Notes under the pieces: generated by a model | Database searches by the model: none | Told to the model about the DNA's origin: nothing | The model's input: only the letters and a program-made list of their open reading frames with translations | Part shown: one piece after another, positions 27,525 to 37,523 of the stretch | Layout of the letters: every line of letters begins with the position of its first letter | How positions within the stretch are numbered: position 1 is the first letter of the stretch | Assembly: GCA_026413885.1 (NCBI GenBank) | Contig: JAOAKA010000002.1 | Coordinates: 221,558 to 285,557, forward strand | Origin: Sulfolobales archaeon | GTDB taxonomy: Archaea > Thermoproteota > Thermoprotei_A > Sulfolobales > NBVN01 | DNA: 64,000 nt | Direction: 5' to 3' | Program-made: the position numbers and the translations under genes

Positions 27525-28805
27525 CTATGCTATCGGCTCGACATTCATTACGTCGAGTAGGACCGCTTTAATGTTCTTTCCGGTAATTTCTGAGAAGCTA
27601 GGTGTGGTTCTTCCACTATCTCCATCTACAAGCTCTTTGACGTAGAGTCCCCCGTCTGTTTTTACTAATACCTCTAGAAGGTATTTAGATATAACATTAA
27701 GACTGAGTTCGTAAACTCTTCTGCGGCGGACCACGTCTCTTCTTCTCTCTAGTACTCTGGTGGGAGTTCTCTGGTAGACTACTCTATTGCTGAGACTCAG
27801 AATCTTCGATATATCGTTTTCACTCAGCCCTTCTAATACAAATGCTACTACTCTATACGTCTTCCTGGTATTTCTCGTCTTGATCGCTCTCACATACTCT
27901 CTCGTAGTTCTACCACTTACCACTATGCGGATCCACGGTGATAGCTCTAAGCTCTGAGAGTATGCACTAGGAGGAATGCGTTGACTAGGGTTCTTTGCTT
28001 CGATAACTATCGGTCTACCGTCTCCCAGCATTCTGGCATCCACATCTTCACGTCCAGCTGCGTGTAATACGAGGTCTCTAATATTGAAAGCCTTTAGATA
28101 TTCTAAGCATAGATCATATATGGATAGCCTATACTTTCTAGATCCATCTTTCTTAAACCAGGTTGCTTGAGATATGTATCTCCCAATCTTCACATATCTT
28201 CCTCCCAGCAGGAGAGGCAGTATTCTTAGAGAAACATCTCTACTCACTAGATCTACAACAACTACGACATCTGGATTGCTGAAGTTAGGCGGTATTGACA
28301 GCTCTCTAGAGATATACTTACCGATAAATCTCTTAACTTCTCTACGCACACTCTCCCAGGTATCGAGACCTAGTAATCCAATTACTTCCTGTTCTCTCTT
28401 TTCGTACTCTGAACCGGCTTTAACACCTACAAGAAAACTAGTTACCTCACTACTCACTTCTCGAAGCTTCTCGAGAGCTCTCTTCCCCAACTCAAGCATA
28501 ACTCTATCTAGTTCAGACCCACATATATGACACGGTTTTACCTCACTTCTAGATGATATCGGTAGGAGTAGTCCACTATTTACCGCTAAGATCTCGAGTT
28601 CTTCTTTACTCAGCACGTTCTCGCTGAGAAACATTGCGAGTGAAGTCTTGACTGCTCTACCTCTCTCTGAGTTATCTAGCCCTCTACCTAGTCTAGCGAA
28701 GAGTCTACCTAAACAGCGGTCGCAGAGGGGGAACTTCAGTAAGACTCTCAGAGATGCTTCAAGAACCCTACCGTAGTCTCTCCACCTACTCTCCAGGTCC
28801 TCCAC
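27525..28805 (-). CDS. pus10: tRNA pseudouridine synthase Pus10
   Basis: FPLCDRCLGRLFARLG and CHICGSEL N-terminal zinc motifs; AGREDVDARMLGDGRPIVIEAKNP catalytic-domain motif. Confidence 0.92.
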   Translation of the reverse strand: MEDLESRWRDYGRVLEASLRVLLKFPLCDRCLGRLFARLGRGLDNSERGRAVKTSLAMFLSENVLSKEELEILAVNSGLLLPISSRSEVKPCHICGSELDRVMLELGKRALEKLREVSSEVTSFLVGVKAGSEYEKREQEVIGLLGLDTWESVRREVKRFIGKYISRELSIPPNFSNPDVVVVVDLVSRDVSLRILPLLLGGRYVKIGRYISQATWFKKDGSRKYRLSIYDLCLEYLKAFNIRDLVLHAAGREDVDARMLGDGRPIVIEAKNPSQRIPPSAYSQSLELSPWIRIVVSGRTTREYVRAIKTRNTRKTYRVVAFVLEGLSENDISKILSLSNRVVYQRTPTRVLERRRDVVRRRRVYELSLNVISKYLLEVLVKTDGGLYVKELVDGDSGRTTPSFSEITGKNIKAVLLDVMNVEPIA

Positions 28806-30144
28806 CTAGTTTATCTAGGTCTAGTCCCTTGACTCTCAGCTTACCTCTCTTTAAATCTTTCAACATCTTATTCACTAGTTCATAGTAGTCGAGAAGCTCT
28901 CTAACGTCAGTAACTCCTCTACCGGACCCTAAAGCTATTCTTCTAATTCTGCCTCTGTCTATCACACTAGGGTTATCGAGCTCTCTATAGGTCATAGAGT
29001 CAATTATGTTTATCCATATATCTATCTTTTTCTCACTTCCCTTAAGTATTTCATCACCTATCTTCAGCATAGATAGTCCAGGCACTAGATCTAGTACTTT
29101 TCTCAGAGGACCCAGCTTCTTTATGGATTTAAGCTGGTGGTATATATCTCTCATGCTCATCTTCCCGAGAGTTACCGCCTTCTCCAGTCTCTTCTTAATT
29201 TCATCACTTTCTTCGATGGCTTTGAACTTCTCTAGAAGACTCTCAATATCTCCTAGTCCAAGTACTCTAGCAACAAACTTCCTAGGATTAAATAGCTCGA
29301 AGTCTTCTAGTTTTTCACCATCTCCTACAAACTTTATCTTAGCACCTGTAGCAGCTACAGCGGATAGAGCTCCACCACCTCTAGCCGTACCGTCTAGCTT
29401 AGTAATTATTATAGAGCCTATAGGTGTCCATTCATGAAACTTCTTAGCTAGGTCAAATGCTTTCTGACCCATTGATGCGTCTACTACCAAAACTACTTCT
29501 GATGGCTTTATTGCTTCAGCTATATCTTTCATCTCTCTCAATAAATCTTCTTCTCTACCGTAGCCGTGCCTACCGGCTGTATCAACTACAACGATATCGC
29601 AGAAGTACTCGTTCAATAAAGTCTTTATAGCTTTCTTCGATATCTCTATCGGGTCTCCAATTTTCTCTCCGTAGAATGGGACACCTATAGCTTCTGCTAA
29701 CTGCTTAAGCTGCTCATATGCGGCTGCTCTATATATATCCGTTGTTGCAAGACCGACTCTATACCCACGCTTCTTGTAGAAGAGAGCTAGCTTACCTGCC
29801 GTAGTTGTTTTCCCACTGCCCTGAATACCGACCAACAGCACTATCCACGGAAAACTCTTCGGGAAGGGTTCCAGAGAGATATCGCCCCCCAGTAGCTTCG
29901 AGAGCTCATCATATACTATCTTAATAAACCACTCCTTTCTTAAAACTCCAGGAGGGGGTTCTTCTTTAAGTGCTCTCTCCCTGATTCTGGAAGTAAGTTC
30001 TGAAACTACTTTGATGTTGACATCTGCTCTAATCATCTCTTTCTGTAACTCCTTTATGAAGCTACCTACAGCTTCTTCATAGCTCTCTGAAGACCTTAAG
30101 AAAGAGGAGACTAAGTCTCTAATTCTACCGAAGACTGTGGACAT
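28786..30144 (-). CDS. srp54: signal recognition particle protein SRP54
   Basis: GIQGSGKTTTAGKLA, DTAGRHGY, TKLDGTARGGGALS, C-terminal M domain. Confidence 0.97.
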   Translation of the reverse strand: MSTVFGRIRDLVSSFLRSSESYEEAVGSFIKELQKEMIRADVNIKVVSELTSRIRERALKEEPPPGVLRKEWFIKIVYDELSKLLGGDISLEPFPKSFPWIVLLVGIQGSGKTTTAGKLALFYKKRGYRVGLATTDIYRAAAYEQLKQLAEAIGVPFYGEKIGDPIEISKKAIKTLLNEYFCDIVVVDTAGRHGYGREEDLLREMKDIAEAIKPSEVVLVVDASMGQKAFDLAKKFHEWTPIGSIIITKLDGTARGGGALSAVAATGAKIKFVGDGEKLEDFELFNPRKFVARVLGLGDIESLLEKFKAIEESDEIKKRLEKAVTLGKMSMRDIYHQLKSIKKLGPLRKVLDLVPGLSMLKIGDEILKGSEKKIDIWINIIDSMTYRELDNPSVIDRGRIRRIALGSGRGVTDVRELLDYYELVNKMLKDLKRGKLRVKGLDLDKLGGGPGE

Positions 30145-30163
30145 AACTCTTCCTAGTGGTTTC

Positions 30164-30565
30164 TTAAACTCTTAATACACGCATTATTTTTCTAACTCCC
30201 ATTACCTCCCAGTACTCAACCTCACTTCCATTTCTAATCTTACTAGCTACATCTGCTTCACTTGGGAGTTCTACTTCGAAAGTCTCGTATGTCTCTAAAT
30301 CCATTAGCTGAACTCTATCTCCGAGAGTAGCTATAACTTGTGCGGCTTTCTTCACAACTATTGGGACTTCAACTCTCTGATCAGCGGGAGCAACGAGAGT
30401 TTTTCGAGAACCACTGAATATACTTATAGCAACTACGTGAGCTTTAGCACTACCGTGTTTACCGGTTTTAGCTTTAGTAATCTCAACTATTCTACAGGGT
30501 TCTCCATCGATAACTATATAACTCCCCTCTCTAAGTTCTCCCAGCTCAGCGTATTCGACACTCAG
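30164..30565 (-). CDS. eif5a: translation initiation factor aIF5A
   Basis: Translation from CTG at 30565: (L/M)[76 protein letters not shown]..., including the hypusination site. The track shows only the C-terminal 63 aa. Confidence 0.93.
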   Translation of the reverse strand: MSVEYAELGELREGSYIVIDGEPCRIVEITKAKTGKHGSAKAHVVAISIFSGSRKTLVAPADQRVEVPIVVKKAAQVIATLGDRVQLMDLETYETFEVELPSEADVASKIRNGSEVEYWEVMGVRKIMRVLRV

Positions 30566-30631
30566 CTAAATCACCTCAACTATGCAGCTCTTTAAAGCTT
30601 TTAAAACCTCACTAAATCTATAGTACACGGC

Positions 30632-30706
30632 GCCGCGGTAGTATAGCCCGGCCTAGTATGCGGGCCTGTCGAGCCCGTGACCCGGGTTCAAATCCCGGCC
30701 GCGGCG
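30632..30706 (+). tRNA. tRNA-Asp(GTC)
   Basis: GCCGCGG/CCGCGGC-G73; anticodon stem-loop CGGGC-CTGTCGA-GCCCG; T-arm CCGGG-TTCAAAT-CCCGG. Confidence 0.95.
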
Positions 30707-30970
30707 CTTCACACCTACATCTTCTTAAACTAAGATTCTCACTCTACTACATAGTTGAGTTCTCTGAGGAGACCCGCAGTAGGAGAGCTATTTGTATTAG
30801 AGTAGAATATTTAGTTGCTGAGGTCTTTATTTTGAAATAAAGTTAAATAGTTTTCTTAAATTTTCTTCTGAGACCGTGAAGATTAGATGAGAGTAAATAA
30901 GTAGGTTATTAGGGGTGTGGGTATGGGGGGATATACTTAAATTTACTGTTATGAGGGGGTACTATGGGAG

Positions 30971-31333
30971 ATGAGAGAAGTTAGATACCTAGTATATGGG
31001 AAGCACGTATACGGCAGTCTCTACGGATGTAAGTATGACTTACTAGCTGACCAAGAGTTTCTTAAGAAAGTTGTTGTTGATGCTGCTAGAGTGGGAAATA
31101 TGACTTTACTCGAAGTTAAGACCTGGCTTATAAGTCCTGGAGTTAGTGTAGTAGCAATAATACTGGAATCACATATTGCTATACATACGTGGCCTGAGTA
31201 CGAATTCGCCACGGTAGACGTCTATTCATGTGGAAAACACTCAAAACCTGAAGAAGCTTTTAAGTATATCGTCCAGCTTCTTAACCCAAAACGTTTTGAA
31301 TATACAGTAACAGATAGGTCGTATCTTGAGTAA
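30971..31333 (+). CDS. pyruvoyl-dependent S-adenosylmethionine decarboxylase family proenzyme (AdoMetDC, or the derived crenarchaeal ArgDC)
   Basis: [24 protein letters not shown] autocleavage and active-site motif. Confidence 0.9.
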   Translation: MREVRYLVYGKHVYGSLYGCKYDLLADQEFLKKVVVDAARVGNMTLLEVKTWLISPGVSVVAIILESHIAIHTWPEYEFATVDVYSCGKHSKPEEAFKYIVQLLNPKRFEYTVTDRSYLE

Positions 31334-31349
31334 CTGGTTTGAGAGGTAG

Positions 31350-32279
31350 TTAGGTGAGTAGAGACAGTATTAATGCGAGTATTCCAGTTATCATAGCTAT
31401 CTTTAAGATAGATCTAACTTTAATTGCTGTTAGAACCAGGTTTGAACTTCTGAGGAGTTTTACAGCAGAGAAAATAACTACGACTACTGTTGCTGTAGCT
31501 AGTGGAAGATACACTGAGATATTGTATAGCTCTGAGTATAGAGGCAGTACAGCCAGAGGTGGAACTACTAGCAGGATTATTGAAGCAACTAGTGCTGAAG
31601 CTCTCAAACCAATAGTTCTAGGTAGAGACTTCACACCGCGCACTGAATCTGCGTAGTAATCTTCAATAGTCTTAACTATCTCTCTACCTAAAAGTAGAGT
31701 AAACGCTATCGATATAGGCACTATAGCAGAGTATAGAGCACTATCTCTCCCAACTTGAGTATAGACTACTAGAGACCCGTACAGTATTGAAGCACTCCCC
31801 TCGAAGCTAACGACTACGTTTCCCAGCACTCCCCACTCTTTGATTTTCGCTGAGTAACTGTAGACTAGGAGAGAGTTTAGTGCTACAAAAGCAAGAGATA
31901 GATACCCAAACCAGGCTGAGAGAGCTACACCTGCCACACCTAGAGCTATAGAGAAGTATAGTACCTCTCCGAGGCTGACTCTCCCAGATGGTATGGGTCT
32001 ATAGGGCTTATTCACAGAGTCAACTCTGTAGTCAAAGTAGTCATTAATAGCGTATCCACCAGCAGATACCAGAGCTACAACAGCGATAGCGATAAGTATA
32101 TCTAGAGGATTCAGCGAGAATTCAGTGGCTCTAGAAGCTGTGAGAACCCCTAAGACAACACATAGAACCGCAGCTACAACGTTGTGAGGTCTTATCAACT
32201 CAACATACGCCGATAACTTACTACTTAAGTTACTCAGTCTCCGTTTTTCTTCTCTAAGTGGCTTAATCAAGAGAGACAC
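31350..32279 (-). CDS. UbiA prenyltransferase, digeranylgeranylglyceryl phosphate synthase type
   Basis: NDYFDYRVDSVNKPYRPIPSG motif and multiple TM segments. Confidence 0.9.
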   Translation of the reverse strand: MSLLIKPLREEKRRLSNLSSKLSAYVELIRPHNVVAAVLCVVLGVLTASRATEFSLNPLDILIAIAVVALVSAGGYAINDYFDYRVDSVNKPYRPIPSGRVSLGEVLYFSIALGVAGVALSAWFGYLSLAFVALNSLLVYSYSAKIKEWGVLGNVVVSFEGSASILYGSLVVYTQVGRDSALYSAIVPISIAFTLLLGREIVKTIEDYYADSVRGVKSLPRTIGLRASALVASIILLVVPPLAVLPLYSELYNISVYLPLATATVVVVIFSAVKLLRSSNLVLTAIKVRSILKIAMITGILALILSLLT

Positions 32280-32437
32280 CTAACCCACTCTTTAATAATG
32301 GAGAAACTCTTTAAGTGTCGTAGAGCCTAAATCTACAGACATATATAGCTACCTCTTCTAAGTACTTAGTCCTTAAGCTTAGTTCCACTCAGAAAGTTAA
32401 AATATTTAGCTACATCTACCAGTAGCTGAATCACAGA

Positions 32438-34408
32438 TTACTCAAAGAATACTAGTTCACCAGTGTTATCGAGGACTCTATAGCCTGGATACTTAACTAT
32501 CAATTCTCTGAATTCCTCAGACTTCAAGTAGTTAATTAAGCCCTCGACCGCCGGAGTCTTAATCGACTCTACACTTACAGCTATATCGAATCTCTCGTGA
32601 GCTAGAGGTATGAATTCTAGTCCATATTTAGATGCTACATACTTTGCTGCCACACCGACATCAGCTCTACCAGTCAGCACGCTAACTGCCACACCGGTAT
32701 GTGTCCTAGCTTCTGTATAGTAGCCTTTAATCCTATTCACTAGCTCCTCAAAAGATATACCTAGACTGCCGGCGAGATCCTCCAGTATTGAGTCAACTAG
32801 CACTCTTACACCACTGTATTTACTCCTATTTACGAATACGACATCGTCTCTCAGTAAGTCTCTGAAGTCTCTAATATTCTTTGGATTACCTCGAGCTACT
32901 ACGAGACCAACCTCTCTGAGATAGCCTACTGTGAGCACTACTCTATCCCTATAGCCGAGCTTTCTAACGTAGGTTTCGTTGTACGTTCCCGTCTCTCTAT
33001 CGAGTATGTGTACACCAGCTATATCTGCTACCCCTCTAGCAACAGCATTTAGACCAGCCAACGATCCAGCTACTATATACTTAAACGAGAACTTCCTACC
33101 TAGAGTCCTTAAGACGTCTGCGAGTAAGTAGTCGTGGCTTCCCAACCCAAGAATATCCACGGTTCTGCGGTTACTGAATCTATAAACTGAAATCACACTG
33201 CCGGCATCTAAATACGGTACCCCTGCCTTAACTCTTGTAAATCCATCAGCTAGCTGGAGAACGTTTACAGACCCAGAGCGATAGCCTATAGGATAGGCAA
33301 CCACTTTCCCCGACTTCTTTCTAAGTACTACTGGAACTAATCTGTCAACACCTAAATACCCAATCACTTTCTCAGCCAGTACGGCTTCTTCCAGCTGCTC
33401 CAGATAGCTCTCTCTTAAACCCAGGAACCTAGAGACCACGGGCTTCACAAGTATGTTGAAAACCATCATCATAGATAGAGGAAAACCTGGAAGACCGACT
33501 ATAAGTCTATCTCCAACCAGAGAAGCGAACGCCGGCTTTCCCGGTCTAACCTTCAGTCCATGGAATAGCATGTTGTGACTACCTAGTTTCTCTACTACTC
33601 TATAAGCTACGTCACCGACACCAGCTGAAGTACCCCCACTAGTAACTACTATATCGCATTCATCTACAGCTCTGCGTAGAACTTCTTGAAGGTCTTCCTC
33701 ACTATCTCTCACGATACCGTAGAAAACTACTTCAGCACCTAGCTCTCTGAGAGCCGCCTCGAGATAGTGAGAATTAACGTCGTAGACTGTTCCCGGCTTT
33801 AACTGCTCACCAACTCTAACTAGCTCATTACCTATAGACACAACTCCAACTTTAATCCTCCTATACACTTTAACACTGGATATACCAGCTCCAGCTAGTA
33901 CGACTAAGTCAGCAGAACCTAGAAGGGTTCCTTCAGAAGCCACAACATCTCCAGAAAATAACTCACTTCCACCATAAGCTACGTTATCACCGGGTGCGAT
34001 GCTGCGGTGGACGTAGATTACATCACCAACTCTCTTAGTATACTCCACTGGAACGACAGCATCTGCGCCTCGAGGCAGCATAGACCCTGTAGCTACTTCG
34101 ACACATGTGCCGGGCTCTACACGGTAGTTAGGTTCTTCACCTACGTTAACAGAACCCAGAATTCTGAGTTTAGCTGGATTGTCTTCTTCCACACCTTCAA
34201 GATCTGATGAGCGAACTGCGTATCCATCTACTTCAGACCTATCGAACGGTGGGTAGTCACCTAGAGCTAGAACATCTTCTGCTAGTACACGCCCTAGTGC
34301 TCGGCGGAGATCTACCTCTTCGATATCGAGCTGTTTAGAGAGCAGATGCTTTTCTAGTTCTTTTTGGGCATCATCTATAGTAACTAGCTTATGAAATACT
34401 TTAGCCAC
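32438..34408 (-). CDS. moeA: molybdopterin biosynthesis protein MoeA fused to a C-terminal substrate-binding-protein-like domain
   Basis: MoeA core (DYPPFDRSEVDGYAVRSSD, TSGGTSAGVGD, GLPGFPLSMM) followed by SHDYLLADVLRTLGRKFSFKYIVAGSLAGLNAVARGVADIAGVHI. Confidence 0.9.
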   Translation of the reverse strand: MAKVFHKLVTIDDAQKELEKHLLSKQLDIEEVDLRRALGRVLAEDVLALGDYPPFDRSEVDGYAVRSSDLEGVEEDNPAKLRILGSVNVGEEPNYRVEPGTCVEVATGSMLPRGADAVVPVEYTKRVGDVIYVHRSIAPGDNVAYGGSELFSGDVVASEGTLLGSADLVVLAGAGISSVKVYRRIKVGVVSIGNELVRVGEQLKPGTVYDVNSHYLEAALRELGAEVVFYGIVRDSEEDLQEVLRRAVDECDIVVTSGGTSAGVGDVAYRVVEKLGSHNMLFHGLKVRPGKPAFASLVGDRLIVGLPGFPLSMMMVFNILVKPVVSRFLGLRESYLEQLEEAVLAEKVIGYLGVDRLVPVVLRKKSGKVVAYPIGYRSGSVNVLQLADGFTRVKAGVPYLDAGSVISVYRFSNRRTVDILGLGSHDYLLADVLRTLGRKFSFKYIVAGSLAGLNAVARGVADIAGVHILDRETGTYNETYVRKLGYRDRVVLTVGYLREVGLVVARGNPKNIRDFRDLLRDDVVFVNRSKYSGVRVLVDSILEDLAGSLGISFEELVNRIKGYYTEARTHTGVAVSVLTGRADVGVAAKYVASKYGLEFIPLAHERFDIAVSVESIKTPAVEGLINYLKSEEFRELIVKYPGYRVLDNTGELVFFE

Positions 34409-34483
34409 TAATCAGTCCCCGCAAGAAGCAGTGTGGGAGTGTAATAAACCTATATAGCACTAATGGGAGGTAGTGCTCTAAGT

Positions 34484-35545
34484 CTACTTACCACCGAAGC
34501 CCTTCTTGCTTAAGACTACTGCTAGAACAACTAGAAGTATAACTGAAGTTAGAGCTAGAATGTAGAGTTCTAATCCGTACTTAGGTACTTGAACGTAGTT
34601 TGTAACTGTAGCTGTAGCTCCAGGTAGGTAGTAGATCTTCGCATAGGTTTCAGTAACAATACTGGTGGTTACAACTGTAGAAGTCTCAACCGCAGGTGCT
34701 AGTGGTAATAGAGTGTTTTCAGCGTATGGATAAGCACTAACAGTAGCTATATCACCATGTCTTGCCGAGAACGTACTTAATATGTAGCGCTGGTCTTCAA
34801 TTGTCTCAACTAGTATATCGAGTACTCTAGGGAGAAATCTAATGTCCTCTCGACTAACACCGGTATAGACTATGGGGGTGTCTTCACCTTCTACTCCAAC
34901 TCTAATTAATCTATCAGGTGAAGACTCATCGTACGCAGAAATAGCTACTAAATACCTCCACGTAGCTACATTATAACCCACCGATTCGAAAATTACTACC
35001 GCAGGAACTTCAGCTACTATCGTATTGTTTACTACATATAATCTATCTAGAGCTATAGACTCACCGCCAGCGAGCACTAGCTTAGACAGATAGCCGCCGA
35101 GATTTGGAGCTACAATTACACACGCACACCACGCATCTACAGCTCTAAGTCTCACATTAAGACCTAGAGTCTCAGTCTTACTGCTACTGCAGTTCCCCAC
35201 GATATATATGTGAGCTATTTGTGGAGAGAAACCTAGAGGTGAATTAAGTGGGTTAGCAACCTTAGTGAAGCCTAGAGATATCTTAACAACTCCCCCTACG
35301 ACCTCAATCGAGAAACTCCTTAAATCAAAGTACTCAGCTCTATACGTGTCAGAGACAGCTCGGTACTTGTAGCCCCCGGGACCGTACTGATCTCCCTCGG
35401 GGTCTATGTAGCTAATCTTAGAAGGGCTTGAAGCTCCGGAGACAAATTCGAGGAGTCCAGCAATGTTGGCGGCTGCTATAGTAAACAGTAGTAACACAGC
35501 GATAGCTTTAGGTAAGCTATTTACGTATACAGCCATGCGACTCAC
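34484..35545 (-). CDS. secreted, C-terminally membrane-anchored protein with a glucodextranase-C/DOMON-like domain
   Basis: N-terminal signal/TM helix; DPEGDQYGPGGYKYRAVSDTYRAEYFDLRSFSIEV domain; C-terminal TM helix and basic tail. Confidence 0.65.
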   Translation of the reverse strand: MSRMAVYVNSLPKAIAVLLLFTIAAANIAGLLEFVSGASSPSKISYIDPEGDQYGPGGYKYRAVSDTYRAEYFDLRSFSIEVVGGVVKISLGFTKVANPLNSPLGFSPQIAHIYIVGNCSSSKTETLGLNVRLRAVDAWCACVIVAPNLGGYLSKLVLAGGESIALDRLYVVNNTIVAEVPAVVIFESVGYNVATWRYLVAISAYDESSPDRLIRVGVEGEDTPIVYTGVSREDIRFLPRVLDILVETIEDQRYILSTFSARHGDIATVSAYPYAENTLLPLAPAVETSTVVTTSIVTETYAKIYYLPGATATVTNYVQVPKYGLELYILALTSVILLVVLAVVLSKKGFGGK

Positions 35546-35624
35546 CTACCTCTAAATCCAAGATACCGTATAAAAATCCTAGCTATCTCTCAGTATTGCG
35601 GTGTAGTGAGTCTCTGCATCTCAT

Positions 35625-37442
35625 TTACTGAGTTCTCACAACTTTAGATAGTCTTCTTGGTTTATCTACGTCTACCCCTTTACGTACAGCTAAGCTGTAG
35701 GCTAGAAGCTGTATAGCTACAGCTATGCTAATAGGCATAAAGTGTCTTTTAAGGCTAGGCACTCTTACCTTAGCGAGAGATGTTTTCTCGTCATTACTTG
35801 TGTGAGATATCAAGACTGTCGGACTCCCGTAATCTAAAACTTCCTCTACGACCTTCAACATATCGCTAGCAGCACCTCGTTCTAGCGGCTCTATGAATAT
35901 CGTGAACATATTTCTATCTAGTATAGCTATAGGACCGTGCCTCAGCTCACCTCCTTCAACTCCTTCAGCGTGTATGTAAGCAGCTTCCTTAATCTTCAGA
36001 GCTCCTTCTAGAGCTAGTGGATATGTTATTCCTCTCGACACCACATAGCCGCTTGAGCAATTCGCAATAGATTTAGACGCTTCTTCTACTTCAAGGCGAA
36101 CTCTATCTAAGTTACCTAGAAGAACTCTATATACTTCCTCCACCTCCCTCCAGACCTCAGAGAGAATTTCGGAAGTAGGCTTTGAGGCTATCTCCGAGAC
36201 AGATCTCGCCAATATATACAGTAGTGTTAGAGTTGAAGTAAATGTCTTAGTAGCTGGAACAGCTAGCTCCGGCCCGGCAGCAATCGATAAGTAGATATTT
36301 GAGAATCTCGTTAATCTTGAGTTTATGTTGTTAGTAACTCCGATTACTGTGGCACCTCTGAGTCTAGCTTCATATGCTGATCTAACTACTTCAGAAGTCT
36401 CTCCAGACTGACTTATAGCTAGCACAGCATCACCAACACCTACACTTTCGAGGTAGTATAGTGGGAACTCTGAAGCACTAACTACAACCGGTACCTTACC
36501 GGCTAGCTCAGAGAGATAGTACGAGAAAACAAATCCAGCGTGAAGACTAGTGCCATTAGCTATTACGAAGAATCTATTACTCTTTAAAGCGATCTTTGAG
36601 GCGAGTTCTAGGTATCTCGCCTGCACTGCGGACGCTGTTCTGAGAATACTGTAGGGAGCTTCATATATTTCGCGCATCATGTGGTGTGGAAATCCATCTA
36701 CATCTACTAGAGATTCTTTAAGGTTGTAAACTAGAAAACTCTTAGTAATAGTGTTCCCATCAATACCTGCGAACCCGATTTTTCCCTCACTACTTATGAA
36801 GATGAGTTCACCAGCTTCTATACTGGTGTACTCTGAGACCATGCTGTATAGACTTGAGAGAGTTGATGAGACAACAACTACATCTCCACCTAAGCCTACG
36901 TATACTGGTTGGTGAGATGTGTAAATAGCTGCTGAACCATCTCTAAATAGAGCTGCTATAGCTACTATACCTTCGAGTCTAGCTACTGCTTCAGCGAAAG
37001 CTCTAGCATAGCTCAATCCTCCTCTCACATAGTCTTCTACTAGGTGGGCTACAAGCTCGAAGTCAGATTTAGAAACTACTCTATGATCTCTGTCTACTAA
37101 CTCTGCGTATAGCTCTTCGTAGTTTCTGATAGCTCCATCACCAGCTACAGCAACAACTTGCTCACAGTCTGTATGTGGATGTGCGTTTCTAGAGTCGGCT
37201 TTACCATGTGTGGAGTACCTAGTGTGACCGAGAACTACACTCATACGCATATCGCTAAGTGAGTACCTAGTGAAGAGTTCGGAGATTGGGCACGAGTCTT
37301 TTACTATACCTACCCTACTGTTCTCTATCCACGCAATTCCACTGCAGTCTTTTCCTCGAAACTCCATTCTGCTTAGCGCTAATTTAGCTAGTGGAAGTAC
37401 GTCGATGTTCTTATTCGATCTGATAAATATAAATCCCCCCAA
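35625..37442 (-). CDS. glmS: GlmS-like glucosamine-6-phosphate synthase with degenerate glutaminase site
   Basis: GHTRYSTHG, NAHPHTD and two SIS domains (SQSGETSEVV; ANGTSLHAG); N-terminus MGGFIFI instead of MCGI. Confidence 0.85.
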   Translation of the reverse strand: MGGFIFIRSNKNIDVLPLAKLALSRMEFRGKDCSGIAWIENSRVGIVKDSCPISELFTRYSLSDMRMSVVLGHTRYSTHGKADSRNAHPHTDCEQVVAVAGDGAIRNYEELYAELVDRDHRVVSKSDFELVAHLVEDYVRGGLSYARAFAEAVARLEGIVAIAALFRDGSAAIYTSHQPVYVGLGGDVVVVSSTLSSLYSMVSEYTSIEAGELIFISSEGKIGFAGIDGNTITKSFLVYNLKESLVDVDGFPHHMMREIYEAPYSILRTASAVQARYLELASKIALKSNRFFVIANGTSLHAGFVFSYYLSELAGKVPVVVSASEFPLYYLESVGVGDAVLAISQSGETSEVVRSAYEARLRGATVIGVTNNINSRLTRFSNIYLSIAAGPELAVPATKTFTSTLTLLYILARSVSEIASKPTSEILSEVWREVEEVYRVLLGNLDRVRLEVEEASKSIANCSSGYVVSRGITYPLALEGALKIKEAAYIHAEGVEGGELRHGPIAILDRNMFTIFIEPLERGAASDMLKVVEEVLDYGSPTVLISHTSNDEKTSLAKVRVPSLKRHFMPISIAVAIQLLAYSLAVRKGVDVDKPRRLSKVVRTQ

Positions 37443-37523
37443 CTCGTTAAACCAAGTACACTTCGAGAGTATTTAAAATATGTGTAGTATCTTAAACTTC
37501 AATAACCTATATTTTCTGGATGA

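Noticed and set aside
30825-30842. CTTTATTTTGAAATAAAG palindrome upstream of the AdoMetDC gene
   Set aside because: Short AT-rich dyad in an AT-rich intergenic region; plausible by chance or as an ordinary promoter/terminator element.
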